Shown here: positions 38,251 to 49,399 of the stretch, piece after piece
How the letters are laid out: every line of letters begins with the position of its first letter
Position numbering within the stretch: position 1 is the stretch's first letter
Origin: Strongylocentrotus purpuratus
Lineage: Eukaryota; Echinodermata; Echinoidea; Camarodonta; Strongylocentrotidae
Assembly: GCF_000002235.5 (NCBI RefSeq)
Contig: NW_022145599.1
Span: 9,734,897-9,798,896, forward strand
Reading direction: 5' to 3'
Length of the DNA: 64,000 bases
Notes under the pieces: model-generated
What the model was told of the DNA's origin: nothing
Databases searched by the model: none
What the model saw: the letters and a program-made list of their open reading frames with translations, nothing else
Position numbers and translations under genes: made by a program

Positions 38251-39109
38251 CTAGAAAACAGAAAGTCACCATTTTAAATTATGCAAACTTTCATTTAACC
38301 ATTTTTTTATTTAAGAAAAAAAGAAGAAAACAAAAATCTGTTTTAGGTATTTGTTTAATACCTTTTTTGTGTCTTCTTTTTGGCGTATATTGACATATTT
38401 AAAATATGTTGGAATTGCCATGTACGGTACATGTACAGTGTGTTTCCACTCAAAATGCGCATCCTGTAAAAAGACATCAATTCATTTGGGATTACAAAAT
38501 GACTTATCCATCACATTATCTGATAATTTTTTCTTTCTGTTTTGTGGCGTGACAACATATATTGTTTAATCAAGAAAAAGAGTTTCATTGAACAGATTAA
38601 TGGTGTGTCAAAAAATTTGAAATATAATTAGTTTTGATAGTCCACTATTCGGAGTAAATCACACTTTTATGTTTCATTGCACTATACATATGTAATATCC
38701 AACACTCAAATGTATATTTAACAAGTTTATTACTTCAAATTTTGTGCAAAAAATGACACTTTTAGTATTTAAAAAAATGTGCGTGGCATCCACTAGTCCA
38801 AATTCTGTCCTTTTTTTATGTATTTTTTTAATTCTTCAATCATCTATGTCCTCCTCCACCTACACACATCCCACACAGAGCGTGGTGTCTCCACTCATCG
38901 CTCGATTGCCCAAAACCATCGTCGAAAAGAACGTTTAAACTCTAGATGCTTTTGCCAGTGTGCGGGGTCAAAAGTTCGCGCTAATGTATTCTGACGTAAG
39001 GCATTCGCTTATGCCCTAATGAATATGCATCAGTAACATCGTCGAGCTGTGTGTGTATTTTGTGTGTGTACTTCAAATCGGCAACAATTAGGTTTGCCCT
39101 GCCTGAAAC

Positions 39110-39660
39110 AGGTTTTATGAAAACATTACTATCCCCTGGGCAATCACCCCCCCTGCCGATTACCAGCGGGACTATTACCCCCCCCCCCCAAGGACTATTA
39201 CCCCTGAGGAAATTTACCCCCTAGGACAATTACCCCCCACATGGACAATTCGTCCCTATTTTCACGAAGTGACGGTAGTGAGGAAAATCGTAACGCAAAG
39301 TGAATGCAATTTTTTTCACTACCGTCACTTCGTGAAAACAGCGACGAATTACCTCCCAAGGACAATTACCCCCTGAAAATAACCCCCTAAGACAACCCCC
39401 CCCCCTTCCTCCACCTCCTGAGGACAAGTACCCCTCGACAAAATTATGCTTTTATTAATACCAACGTATTATCAGGATGGACTTCCTCCTTAATGAATAG
39501 GGGGTAAGTTTCAGGGGTGGGGGTAATTGTCTTGGGGGTGGGGTAATTATCATAGGGGGGTAGTTTCAGGGGTGGGGATAATTGTCCTGGGGTAATTTTC
39601 CGGGTGGTGCAAGACACATGTGGGCGATGAGAAGATGGCGCACTTTTAGATACATCACGC
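39110..39660. repeat. Degenerate GGGGTAATTGTCC-type repeat tract
   Basis: Built of C-rich (ggacaattacccc) and then G-rich (ggggtaattgtcc) variants. The orientation flips around 39430, so the tract is itself a loose inverted repeat. Same phrase family as 3010-3140 and 43740-43910. Confidence 0.7.
39248..39352. repeat. Perfect 23-bp hairpin inside the G/C-rich tract
   Basis: Arms 39259-39281 and 39316-39338 are exact reverse complements (23 bases), with a 34-base loop. Outside them, aattcgtc at 39248 pairs with gacgaatt near 39345-39352 after a small mismatch. It could be a foldback element or a small-RNA precursor; the sequence alone does not decide. Confidence 0.85.
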
Positions 39661-41130
39661 ATTTTTGCTAAGTGAGAAAACCCGATGCAGAAAAGCAGAA
39701 ATGTCTGCTAGGAAAAGGATCTTAGATAACCCAAATACCATCGCTAAATACTTTGAACAACCTGGAGACAAATCAGATAAAGAAGCAGAAATTATGGACA
39801 ATAGCGGGGACAAATGGATACTCAAAGTACGAGTGAAGTACCTGCCGGACACCTCGTCAAATCTATCCCCGAAGCTCTGGGCGTGGAATCTGACAGCAGT
39901 ACGATGGACCATGTTGACAAGAAACGACGAACAAACGGTAAGGGGCATCAGGCGAATAACATCGCAGCCAATGATACAAAGGATTTGCTTATGACGATTA
40001 TTAACAAAATGGACAATACAAACAGTAAAGTGGACAAAATGAATGAAAAACTTGACATCCAGACTAGATGTGGCTCTACAGAAGATAAGTGAAAACAGGA
40101 AAGACATCGACAAGTTGAATGACAAACAACAGCACAATGATTTTGAGCTAAATGAAACAAAAGACAGAGTGAAAGTGCTTGAGAAAGAAAATCAATGAAA
40201 GAAGGAACGTTTCGTTGATCTTGCAGCTAGAGAAATGAGATGCTCAGCTGTATTATTTGGCTTCCCTGAGGGCTGTGAGAAAGGAAATTGTGTAGGGCTG
40301 ATCCAGCCCTTTGCAGAGTCACATTTGGATCTACAGGGGCAAAACCCGCCTATAGAGGGGGTACACCGCTCTGGTCAGTCATCCAAAAGAGGGGCTCCTC
40401 GTCCGATAATGGTTGCGTTCAATCGTTATACCCAGTAGCGTACGCAGGATTTTTTCAAGGGGGGGGGGGGGGGTTGACATTTTTAAATCGGGCCAAAAAA
40501 AAATCGCAACGAATCAGCCAGCCGCTGAATAAGCGGGGGGGGGGGGGGGGGAAGAGGATATTTTTATTATTTTTATTTTGTCCCCAAAAAATCGCAACGA
40601 CTCAGCCAGCCGCTGAATAAGCGGGGGGGGGGGGGGGGGGGGGAGTCTCGAAATTTGAAAAAATTGACATTTTGTTCCGTTGTAAGGGGGGTGGGTAAGG
40701 TCACTTTTTTTAGGTTAGCCATTGGCATAATTTGTTTTGGTATTTTTTTTGGTATTTAAAAAAAAAGAAAAAAACACCATAAAGGGGGGGGGGGGGTTGT
40801 TCCAAAATACACACATAAAAAAACTGAAGGGGGTTCAACCCCCCCCCCCCCCCTGCGTACGCGCCTGGTTATACCACAAGAAGTGCCGTACTCACAAGTG
40901 CCTGAAAACTACTCAAAAACAAACCATTTGTTTATCAGGATAAGGAGAATCCTATTTTCATTGATAAAATACTACCTAAGGAGATGAGAGACCTGCGCAA
41001 GAAATATGTCACATACCAGACAGAAAAGGAAGAGCACGGAAGGGCTTACACTTATATCCAGCAAGGCTCTTCTATCGCGACAAACAAACACGGACATAAG
41101 TTGAGTATGAGAAAGGCTGAAAGTTAAAGA
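39660..41130 (+). pseudogene. LINE ORF1 remnant (coiled coil), interrupted
   Basis: Frame pieces over 39814-40200 encode a Lys/Asp/Asn-rich heptad-like coiled coil (INKMDNTNSKVDKMNEKL). They are followed by AAREMRCSAVLFGFPEG near 40222-40275, which resembles the RRM start of L1/Tx1-type ORF1 proteins. After an inserted element (40433-40867) the frame resumes with LPKEMRDLRKKYVTYQ near 40975-41025 and ends about 41125. Stops and shifts show it is dead. ORF1 binds its own RNA in LINE retrotransposition. Confidence 0.6.
40433..40867. mobile_element. hAT-like MITE inserted in the LINE ORF1, 8-bp target duplication
   Basis: The direct repeat gttatacc stands at 40425-40432 and 40868-40875. Between them the element starts CAGTAGCGTACGCAGG and ends in the near reverse complement, CCTGCGTACGCGCCTG. 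An 8-base duplication and CAG/CTG ends fit the hAT superfamily. Inside are two copies of a phrase ending agccgctgaataagcgggg (about 40500-40550 and 40588-40643), each closed by a long G run. No transposase frame. Confidence 0.8.
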
Positions 41131-41399
41131 CACGTCAACAGAAAGAGACAGAACTTAAGCAACAATGAAGGAAAGAGCAAGTTGATAAAGCAACAAAAGA
41201 CAATTTTGATTAAGTTCGTTCAACAAGGAGGGTTATATCAGATCATTTATTTTACTACGCAAGGCGTCGCATGAGCTATGATGAAAGAGGCTGATGTAAC
41301 AACCTCATGCACACCTTTTTGTTCATTTTTTTTCTATTGTAACTGTATATGTTTTTGTTTGAAATAGTGCAACCAACATTTGATGCTTACAGGATGGAT

Positions 41400-42330
41400 A
41401 ATGGATTTGGAATTAATGACGCATAACGTACGAAGTGATACTTCAATTACCTGTCAAAGTTTTAAAAAAGGATATAATTCTATTACAAGAAAAACATTCC
41501 ACCGAAAATCAGATCAAACATAATATTCAGCCATGGAACATCTATGAGCAGATGAATGTGTATATAATATTGAGAAGAACTTCGGACATTAGACTTATTG
41601 ACTCGGTTAAAGATAAAGTAGGACGTTTTTTATGTATCAAAGTTGAAATATACAAGAAATATTTTGTTATAAACAATATTTATGCACCCAACAACGAAAG
41701 AGATGATGTAGAGCTTTTAATGGTTTCTATTCAATACTGCAAGAATTTGATGATGAAGGTCATACATGTATAATAGGAGGTGATTTTAATTTTATTCAGG
41801 ATTTGGCCATGAATAGAGAAGGAGATGCTATGAAAACAGTTTGAAAGCATTCTTGTACCCTGGTAGTGGTAGACAGTTTGAAAGATTATTTTTGTCTTAT
41901 TGATATTTGGAGAGTAAGGAACAAAACAACTAAAAGATTCATTTGGAGAAGTAACTCCAATCAAGACTAGACTTCTGGCTCATCACATTGCAAACTGACG
42001 TAGTGTAAAATGATATAGTTCCATGAGTGTTGTCTGATCATAATTATGATACATTGCACTTACGTGTTAAGAAACAGAGAATGTGGCCTTCATACTGGAA
42101 ATTCAACAACAGTTTATTAAACAGTGAGGAATTTGTTGAGGCTCTTAGTGACAATGTTCCTTTATGGGTTGATGATTAGAACATGAACATGGCTACAAAA
42201 TGCTGTGGGACTGGCTGAAATTTAAAATATGAGAATTTACTATCCCATATTTAAAAAGGAAAAATGTGAAAAGGAAAAGTTGAGACAGGAGCTAGAGGAA
42301 GAGCTGAAAAAATACATGAAATTAGCGAAA
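41400..42330 (+). pseudogene. LINE ORF2 endonuclease remnant
   Basis: Frame pieces show DIILLQEKHS near 41470-41500, VINNIYAPNN near 41665-41695 and IIGGDFNFIQD near 41771-41803. They end with a WRSNSN word near 41945-41960. These are the conserved blocks of the apurinic endonuclease-like domain of non-LTR retrotransposons. Three frames are needed to follow it, so it is inactive. The reverse transcriptase that should follow is missing; a G-rich element occupies that position. Confidence 0.7.
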
Positions 42331-42334
42331 TGAA

Positions 42335-42346
42335 GCTTGGATGGGG

Positions 42347-42388
<42 letters not shown>

Positions 42389-42673
42389 AGTGAGCACTAT
42401 TTATTTTATTTTTTTTTTTGCTCCCAAAAATTTGAAAATCGCGCCGGCCGAAAAGTCGCTCAATGGGGGGAGGGGGGGTAGTGAGAATTTTTTTTTTTTT
42501 GGTCCTCATAAATTTTAAAATTTGTACCCCCCCCCCCCCCCTTGAGCGCCAGGGGGGGGGGGGGGCTCAACCCCCCTAAAAAGGTAAAAATCACGTGTTT
42601 TTACATGATTTTTTTTCTTAAGGGGGGGGGGGGGACGGGCCACCCGGCCCGGGCCCCCCTGGATCCGCCACTG
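42335..42673. repeat. G/C-homopolymer element ending tggatccgccactg
   Basis: Contains an uninterrupted G run of about 33 to 40 bases at 42348-42387, further G and C runs, and a right end (ggatccgccactg) that is the reverse complement of the left ends at 60541 and 58620. The family has CAGTGGCGGATCC termini, suggesting hAT-type non-autonomous elements. I could not find a clean target duplication here. Confidence 0.6.
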
Positions 42674-43650
42674 GTAACATATACCAATTGTTTGATAACA
42701 ATGGAGAAATTCTCCATTTTGATTTTTGGAATGAAAAAGATGTTTCAAACAAATATTTTTTACAATACATGGCAATAGTGAACTTTGTGAAAAAAGGGTG
42801 GAAATGTGAATTTGATCCCTATAGTTTATCAAATGTTTTTGAATAGAGAAAGCGAAGAGCACTCACAATTAGAGTTCTCGATAACTGAACTATATAAACT
42901 CAAGGCGAAAATAGTGTACAAGGGTTTTCTTTCTGAAGTAATAGCAAGACCAGTTTGTGAACAATTATTTTCTAGCACCTTTGATATTCAAGAGAACGAT
43001 ACCTTTCAAGTGCACAATTGAAGTACAAATGAGAGTTTTCCTATTCAAACTGTCACATAACATACTTTATACTAATAACAGATTGTACAAGATGAAATTA
43101 GTTGAGTCAGTGAATTGTACCTTTTGTAATTCAACTTTAGAAACACCTGTTCATATATTTTATGACTGTGATGTTGCTTCTAAGCTTAGACAGGAATTTG
43201 TTGATAAGATTGGCAAGAAATTTAACGTTAAGTTTGAAGATCTCAGTAGGAAGAGAATGATGTTTGGATTCATTAAAGATTGGAAAGGGCCCAATATTAT
43301 CTTATTAAATCATTTGCTGCTGATGTTTACAAGATATATTTATATCCACAAATGGAAAAACGCAAAACCAGTTTTAAGTGGGCTAATGGATTTTATCAGT
43401 AATACGAAATACCTAGAACTTAACATTGCAAAACAGGAGAAGATTGAAGGAATGCACTATAAGAAATTGTCCCCTGTGGAAGAATTAATGTAAATCCTAT
43501 GATATACACTGTAAAAAAGAAGTTTTACCCAGTATTTTCGTATTGTTTGACGTTTTTCATTTGTTTTTACCTGTTGTAATTATTGTGCAGTTATTTTATG
43601 ATTATTGTTACCATGATGTATGTACGAAGTGATTAATATAAGTTGTATTA
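42674..43650 (+). pseudogene. LINE ORF2 C-terminal remnant
   Basis: Starting near 42690 the frames encode the thumb-like LFDNNGEI segment and then, after a shift, CTFCNSTLETPVHIFYDC at about 43110-43165. This is the zinc-ribbon-like C-terminus of L1/Tx1-type LINE proteins. The last frame stops at 43491-43493. With 39660-42330 it forms one plus-strand LINE that has lost its RT core. Confidence 0.65.
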
Positions 43651-43659
43651 AAAGAAAGA

Positions 43660-43920
43660 AAAGAAATCCGGGTGGTAATTGTCTTTTATTTTTTTATTTT
43701 TTTTATTTTTTTTTATTTATTTTTTATTTTTTTTTTTTTTTTTTTTGGGGGGGGGGGTTTCTGGGGGGTTATTGTCTTCGGGGGGGGGGGGGTATTGTCT
43801 TCGGGGGGTAGTTTTCCGGGGGAAATTTCATGGGGGTTATAGTCCTTAGGGGGTAGTTTTCCGTGGGGTAATTTTCCGGGGGTGATTGTCCAGAGGGTAA
43901 TTGTCCTGATACGCCTGAAA
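43660..43920. repeat. T-run and GGGGTAATTGTCC-type repeat
   Basis: A T-rich tract of about 60 bases is followed by G-rich phrases like those at 39520-39610 and ends tgtcctgatacg, as at 3133-3146. Confidence 0.65.
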
Positions 43921-44149
43921 CCCTTTCCTGCACTCACTGCCCCGATGGAAAAAACTGAAAACACTGGGTGGTAGTTTGAACCTTTGACTGGTGTTTTGTC
44001 AGTAATACCGATCTCATCACATGGCAACTTCTCGTCTAGATTCAATGACATTCTGACTTGCAATTCATGCCATTGTCAATCCATGTTTGAATAAATCAGC
44101 GGTAAACACTCGTGCGTGAATTTACTAATCCTTGCTTTATAATATTGTT

Positions 44150-44650
44150 TTCAGTTGTGGCTCGTTCCGATCCCGGGGGGGGGGGGGGTACTCACGTATA
44201 TTGGGTATACGGGGATGTGCCGCTCGGAAGGGTGACTTTTTCAGGAAAGATCCTTAGACATGGGTCCCTTTTTTCATTTATTCCTTTCCCCTCTTTTCTC
44301 CCTCATTTTCTCCGGGATTTTGGGATTTTCTCCTACATTGCAAATGCCTAAATCTCTCCCATCTCTAAATAAATGAATCCTTCGGCTGATTGCATTTCCA
44401 GTGTACGAGGTGTACGCACTGACCTCAAAGTAGCTCGTAAACTCAACTAGATCCCGGGGTACCACATATATCACGACCCCATGGGCTCTATACCGGGTAC
44501 TCATATGGCATAATGCGCGCTAGGTATGGTATCCGCCCGTATAGGGGTCGTACCCCCGGAAACTTGTAGCGCTTTGCACGCTGAAAATGATATGATCATC
44601 AGCTATACCCTGCGTACCCTCTGTCCAGCAGCCGGGCAGCAGCGGGGCTC
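44150..44650. repeat. Dispersed repeat with a ccttagacatgggtc core
   Basis: gatccttagacatgggtcc at 44250 recurs near 53608 in the same sense. Both copies are accompanied by a long G or C run next to gttccgatc (44165 and 53760). No coding content. Confidence 0.5.
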
Positions 44651-45143
44651 AAGCAGGGAGCTATATAGCCAATGCTTGAGAGCTCGTGTACGGGTACGTT
44701 AATTAAAACAGGAAAAGTCCTTCAATTAGAACAGATGCTAGAGGTGCTAGCACAGTATAATTATGTTGCATGGTGTTTTCATTTTTATGTGTGTAAACTA
44801 CTTGTAAACTACATGTTGTATGGTACAGTTAATAAACAATTTTATCGAGAAACTGCAAAATTTTTGGCCATTGTATTAATACACACATAGGTGCATTACT
44901 ATCCTGGCTGTGTATTAAAAGCTGTGCTATTGATTCTCAACATTTCAAACACCACTGTATAAAACTCAACCAATTTCACTAAAAATCTATACTTTAGTGA
45001 CAATTGATAAGATCTAAGTAGCAGTAAAATACATTTTTTCAACTTTCCGATGTTAGAAAGAATAATTAAAAAAATCAAATTGTGAGTCCACTGTCGAACT
45101 TGCCGATCAGCCGCATCGGCATTATTGTGTGCATCTCTGTGTT

Positions 45144-45547
45144 ACGGAGCCCGGGAAGGGACATGGTAAAAATATTTTTATCTCGTTAAAACGAGATAGT
45201 TATCTCGTTTTAATGAGATAGTATCTCGTTAAAACGACATAGTATCTCGTTTTAATGAGATAGTATCTCGTTAAAACGACATAGTATCTCGTTAAAACGA
45301 GATAGTTATCTCGTTTTAATGAGATAGTATCTCGTTAAAACGACATAGTATCTCGTTTTAATGAGATAGTATCTCGTTAAAACGACATAGTATCTCGTTA
45401 AAACGAGATAGTTATCTCGTTTTAATGAGATAGTATCTCGTTAAAACGACATAGTATCTCGTTTTAATGAGATAGTTATCTCGTTTTAATGAGATAGTAT
45501 CTCGTATAAGTCCATTGCATACTGGAACCGGGTGGTCCCTGTATTAA
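45144..45547. repeat. Palindrome-array element, copy A
   Basis: From the left end tacggagcccgggaagggac to the right end ggtccctgtattaa, with an internal array of about 15 units. Each unit is itself an inverted repeat (arms tatctcgtt and aacgagata) with either AA or TT at its centre. The same element lies in opposite orientation at 53100-53461 with the same two ends. It is not a CRISPR: spacers are absent. Confidence 0.85.
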
Positions 45548-45554
45548 CCCAGAT

Positions 45555-46570
45555 AACAATACGACGTTACGCCAACGTGGGGCCAACGTAAGCTGTTACG
45601 TTGGTCCAACGTCACCAACATGATGTTGGGCCCACGGCTTTCTTGCCGGCGGGCCAACGTTGGCCCGACAGTGACAAAATGACATTAAGCCAACATCGGG
45701 CCAACGTTGTGCCGACCCCTATCCGACCATATGTGCCGATGTCCTCCCGACATTGAACCAACGTTATGCCAACCTCTTTTCCACCGTATGCCGACGTCTT
45801 TCCGACATTGGACCAACGTCGTCCCAACCCTTTTTTAACCATGTGCCGACGTACGACCAACGTTATGCCAATCCCTATCCCACCATGTGCCGACGTTGTT
45901 CCGACATTGGATAAACGTTATGCCAACCCTTATCCCACCATGTGCCGACGTCTCCTCGACATTGGCCCAACGTTATACCAACCCCTTTTCAACCATGTGC
46001 CGACGTCTCCACGACGTAGGACAAACGTTATTCCAACCCCTATCCCACCATGTGCCGACGTAGTTCCGACATTGGACCAATGTTATGCCAACCCCTATCC
46101 CACCACGTGCCGACGTCGTGGGCTGTTACGTTGCGCCATCGTCGCCAATGTGATGTTGGGCCAACGGCTTTCTTGCCGGCGGGCCAACGTTGGCTCGACA
46201 ACGACGAAATGACATTAAGCCAACATCGGGCCAACGTCCCCCGACGTATGACCAACGTCATGTCAACCCCTATCCCACCATATGCCGACATAGGACAAAC
46301 GTAATGCCAACCCCTTTTCCACCATGTGCCGACGTCTCCCTGACGTAGGACCAACGTAATGCCAACCCCTTTTACACTATGTGCCGACGTCTCCCCGACG
46401 TTGTCCTAACATAATGCCAACCCTTTTCCCACCAAGTGCCGACCCCTCCTCCACCATGTGCCAATGCTAGACCAACGTTATGCCAACCTCTTCTCCACCA
46501 TTTGCCGACGTAGAAGCAACGTTATGCCAACCCGTATCCCACCATGTGCCGACGTTGTACCTCCCCTTTC
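45555..46570. repeat. CAACGT / GCCGACGT minisatellite with a higher-order repeat
   Basis: Degenerate units of about 60-70 bases built from ccaacgttatgccaaccc, ctatcccaccatgtgcc and gacgt words. A longer block (gggctgttacgtt to catcgggccaacgt) is present twice, near 45590-45710 and 46120-46237. Long proline-rich frames on both strands come from this array and are not genes. Confidence 0.85.
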
Positions 46571-46599
46571 CAGTTCATGCCAACATCCTTCTGACATTA

Positions 46600-47850
46600 C
46601 CAACACCAACTCAAAAACATATTCACACCAACATCAGTCGTCCGTTCATAAGAACATCGTCAAGATCATACTACATCGGACATGTACAATCATTCAAACA
46701 CATGCATCACAACGTGACAAGAAAAAGCCAAGTAGTTAAAGATTGGATTAAATAAATAAACAGAGCAAAATCCACAAAATGAAGATAGTAACAATTTCAT
46801 CAAAATTAGACTGAATTTGAGAAAAGTTCATTATAGAACTCGACTTAGATCCCTCTGGAAGATATGTATAATAACAATATTGAAGCAAGAGGGACATGTT
46901 ATTTTAATTTCGTCATGTCTATTATCTTGTACATTTTAATCACTATCAAAACTTGATAACAACTTATTTGTCCCATTTTAATGAAAAGTTCACCATCTTG
47001 CTTCTTAGAATTTGCTCTGAATACATCCCCCTCCCTCCAAAACAAAAGAACAAGGAAAATAAACTGATTTTGTGATAAAACATACTTTATTTTATGTGTA
47101 ATAAACAAACTGTTGTAAATGTGAATACAATTATTGTACATCTTTCTTTTGTATTTTCGTGAATTCGAAAAAGATGTAAACGTAGTTTCAAGTTCAAGGT
47201 ATCTCAATGTGTCACAATATAGGCCTACTATCAATGAATGCTAGGACGATAGGAGCTGTTATAAAAATGAATTGTCGCTTACACGTAACACAACATAACA
47301 TACTGAAATTCATTGTACGAATATAATAAACAATCCTCACAATTTCCCGAGTAAAACAAAAAAAAACTTTCTGGCAGACGAACACGATTGCTTATGACAA
47401 GATTCCTCTACATATGTACAGCACAAAAATATAAAGAAATTAATAAAGTGTCCACCATTTGCATGCCAAGAACTAGGCAATTAATGTAAACAATGTTCCA
47501 TAAAAAATATAAAAAAATAAAATTCAGAGAAATTGCCAACATTTTTTATGCTTAGGCATTTCAGAGATGCTGATACATTTCGTCGCCATATCTATTGTTA
47601 ACACATCTACAAACTTTTTTTTTAGGAGGGATAGTATACATTGCTTGAATGTGTGAAGTAAAGCAATCGCTAAATGTTTATATAACAAGAGAGGAAATTT
47701 GAAAGTGAAGTAAGAAAGAGCAGAGCTTGTAAAGGGAAAAACACAAGTTTCTTCACTCTGATATACCACTTTCAATATTTCTTTAAATTGAGAAGAAGGT
47801 AGTACGAAAAACATTCAGTCACTTAGATATATGAAACATTTTTTTCTTAC
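46600..47850. other. AT-rich DNA, possibly the 3' UTR end of the right-hand gene
   Basis: No repeat family or coding frame recognised. A minus-strand AATAAA lies near 47090 (plus tttatt). It is compatible with an untranslated 3' end or an intron. Confidence 0.35.
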
Positions 47851-47938
47851 CTTTGAAATTCTTTATAGCATGCATTTAGTTGACACGTTATACAGGCATT
47901 CAAATCAATTACGATCTTCTTCGACTCATGGTATAGCT
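47851..47938 (-). CDS. Weak candidate exon, cysteine-containing
   Basis: A frame of 29 codons containing CITCQLNAC ends at a GTAAGA donor in phase 2, the phase needed by the exon at 38250. A branch-point-like actaat lies upstream, but the acceptor region (ttttaaaaag) has no pyrimidine tract. The frame could be open by chance, and it lies in what may be the 3' UTR of the unidentified gene to the right. If real, it could also join in phase to the 50492-50406 exon, which would link the two loci. I treat it as unproven. Confidence 0.25.
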
Positions 47939-48161
47939 CTCTTTTTAAAATTGGGCCATTAGTGAAATTTCACCACAATAAATAACAAGTAAAGATGCAT
48001 AGCACACTATTTAATAACAAAAGTAATTGTTTATGTTTGTGTACAAAACATAATGCCTGCAGAGCTGGCTAGCAAGCACCGTAGCTTGCCTAAGCGGAGA
48101 TCGTTCTTGATATAACATCACTAATCCTTTGGTCAATCATTCCGAGGAACTCTGAGAATTT

Positions 48162-48327
48162 TAAGGGCGGGGTCCACCATTAGACGAGCAACTTGGAGAG
48201 GTTTTCAAAAAATTGTAAAAAATATAAGGAGGCATTTATTTATGAAACAATTGTTATTATGTTGCTTTAAAAGGGTCTTGATACAAGACATAAAAGTTTT
48301 AATTTCCTAAGGCAGTGGACCTTTAAA
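48162..48327. mobile_element. Short TTAA-ended MITE-like element
   Basis: The left end reads TTAAGGGCGGGGTCCACC and the right end is the approximate reverse complement, GGCAGTGGACCTTTAA. TTAA at both ends suggests the piggyBac type. It lies just downstream of the stop codon of the unidentified gene. Confidence 0.5.
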
Positions 48328-48334
48328 GAATGGT

Positions 48335-48384
48335 TTAGTCGGAATCAAAATCTTTTCTAGCTTGTCGTGGTACAACTTCGACAT
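48335..48384 (-). CDS. Terminal exon of an unidentified gene
   Basis: After a strong acceptor (tttttgccacag) come two bases of a split codon and then VEVVPRQARKDFDSD followed by TAA at 48335-48337. The phase (two leading bases) fits the G left by the exon ending at 50406, making an Asp. The acidic, hydrophilic C-terminus looks like a natural protein end. An ATG occurs directly at the acceptor in another frame, but I see no reason to use it. Confidence 0.5.
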
Positions 48385-49219
48385 CTGTGGCAAAAAAAAA
48401 GAAGAAAGAAACCAAACAAGATTTAAAAGCAGATCATGGAAACATCACCTTGAAATAGTATGGATATTCATCAAATAGTACGGCATTCAAGGGAAGTAGT
48501 CTTGAGTGGCACATCCTCCCTAGTTTTGATGAAATTTCATGAAAATAACTTCGTTCAAACTTTAGAGCGAATGACCCAGACGTATGGAAATTAGAAAGGA
48601 ATGGATTTCTTTTATTTTTGTCTTGTTTAATTAGAATAGCATCAAACACTCTTCTTAACAAAGGAAATATTCATTTGAGGTAAAATGGCAGTAATATTCT
48701 TCAATAGAAAGAACCAATTTATAGTATCTGTTTGCTCAGTGTTGAGATGCTTGATTGATAACAGTTTAACGCCCCTCTTAAGTGTTGGGTCCCAAAATTA
48801 GCCAAAGAATAGAAATATATATGACTGGAAAGCCAATACAAAACTAGACAACTTTGCTGGACACAATTTTTCTTCATAACGATTGCAGAAAAAGTTACAG
48901 CCCTTTGAATTAGGAGTGTCTGGCAGAATGCGGCAAAATTGTCACTCCCTAAAATAATGGGGCACACAGGGGTTTCATGGTTGGTCGCACAAAGAGTTAC
49001 AAATGTGGAAGATGTAAACATGGCCATGAGGACGGAAAAAGCTGCAGAGGATCCAAGAAAAATCATTCAGGAGTGCATGGAGGCATGGCAGAGAAAGATG
49101 GGACATTGTGTAAGACTCCAGTGGGATTGCTTCGAAAGGGAAAACTCAAAGTCTGTAATTTGGGTATATATTTCTTTTGTGATATCAGTCCTGGAACTTT
49201 TCTGACACACCTCGTATAT

Positions 49220-49395
49220 CTGTTCCACTTACTTGGCATCTGTGGATAGCATCCTTGAAGAAAATGCCTAAGAGCAGGTTGGTGAGTTGAAGGTTAATTC
49301 TTCTCAAATGCTGCCTCAATGTTGCCAAGGAAAATGCTGAAAGCATGAAAATGAAAAAAGGAGGGAACAGTGACGACTAATGATGCATTTTTTTT
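49220..49395 (-). pseudogene. Decayed duplicate of the 50760-50862 exon
   Basis: The minus strand has acceptor gctttcag at 49337, an exon-like stretch 49336-49233 (104 bases) and a GTAAGT donor. It matches the intact exon through GGCAACA(C/T)TGAGGCAGCATT and into both flanking introns. It reads IFLGNIEAAFEKN and then TAA. Either it is dead, or it serves as an alternative exon giving a shorter protein. Confidence 0.75.
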
Positions 49396-49399
49396 TTTT

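Noticed and set aside
38061..38393. 110-codon plus-strand frame
   Set aside because: It lies opposite the candidate exon 38250-38214, runs into A- and T-rich low complexity, and resembles no protein I know.
36080..43650. Reverse transcriptase pieces as parts of a virus or host gene
   Set aside because: Endonuclease, RT and C-terminal Cys-segment order is that of non-LTR retrotransposons. There is no protease, integrase or envelope, and the frames are broken.
45171..45507. Regular palindromic array resembling a CRISPR
   Set aside because: Units abut with no unique spacers, the organism is an animal, and the array has conserved mobile-element-like flanks seen again at 53100-53461.
45612..46755. 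Several long proline-rich open frames on both strands
   Set aside because: They are translations of the CAACGT minisatellite; no start context or splice sites, and both strands are equally open.
48939..49249. Plus-strand frame with a Cys/His-rich word (CGRCKHGHEDGKSC)
   Set aside because: It lies opposite the duplicated exon region of the minus-strand gene, has no splice sites and no family match I can name. Probably chance, although the cysteine spacing made me look twice.
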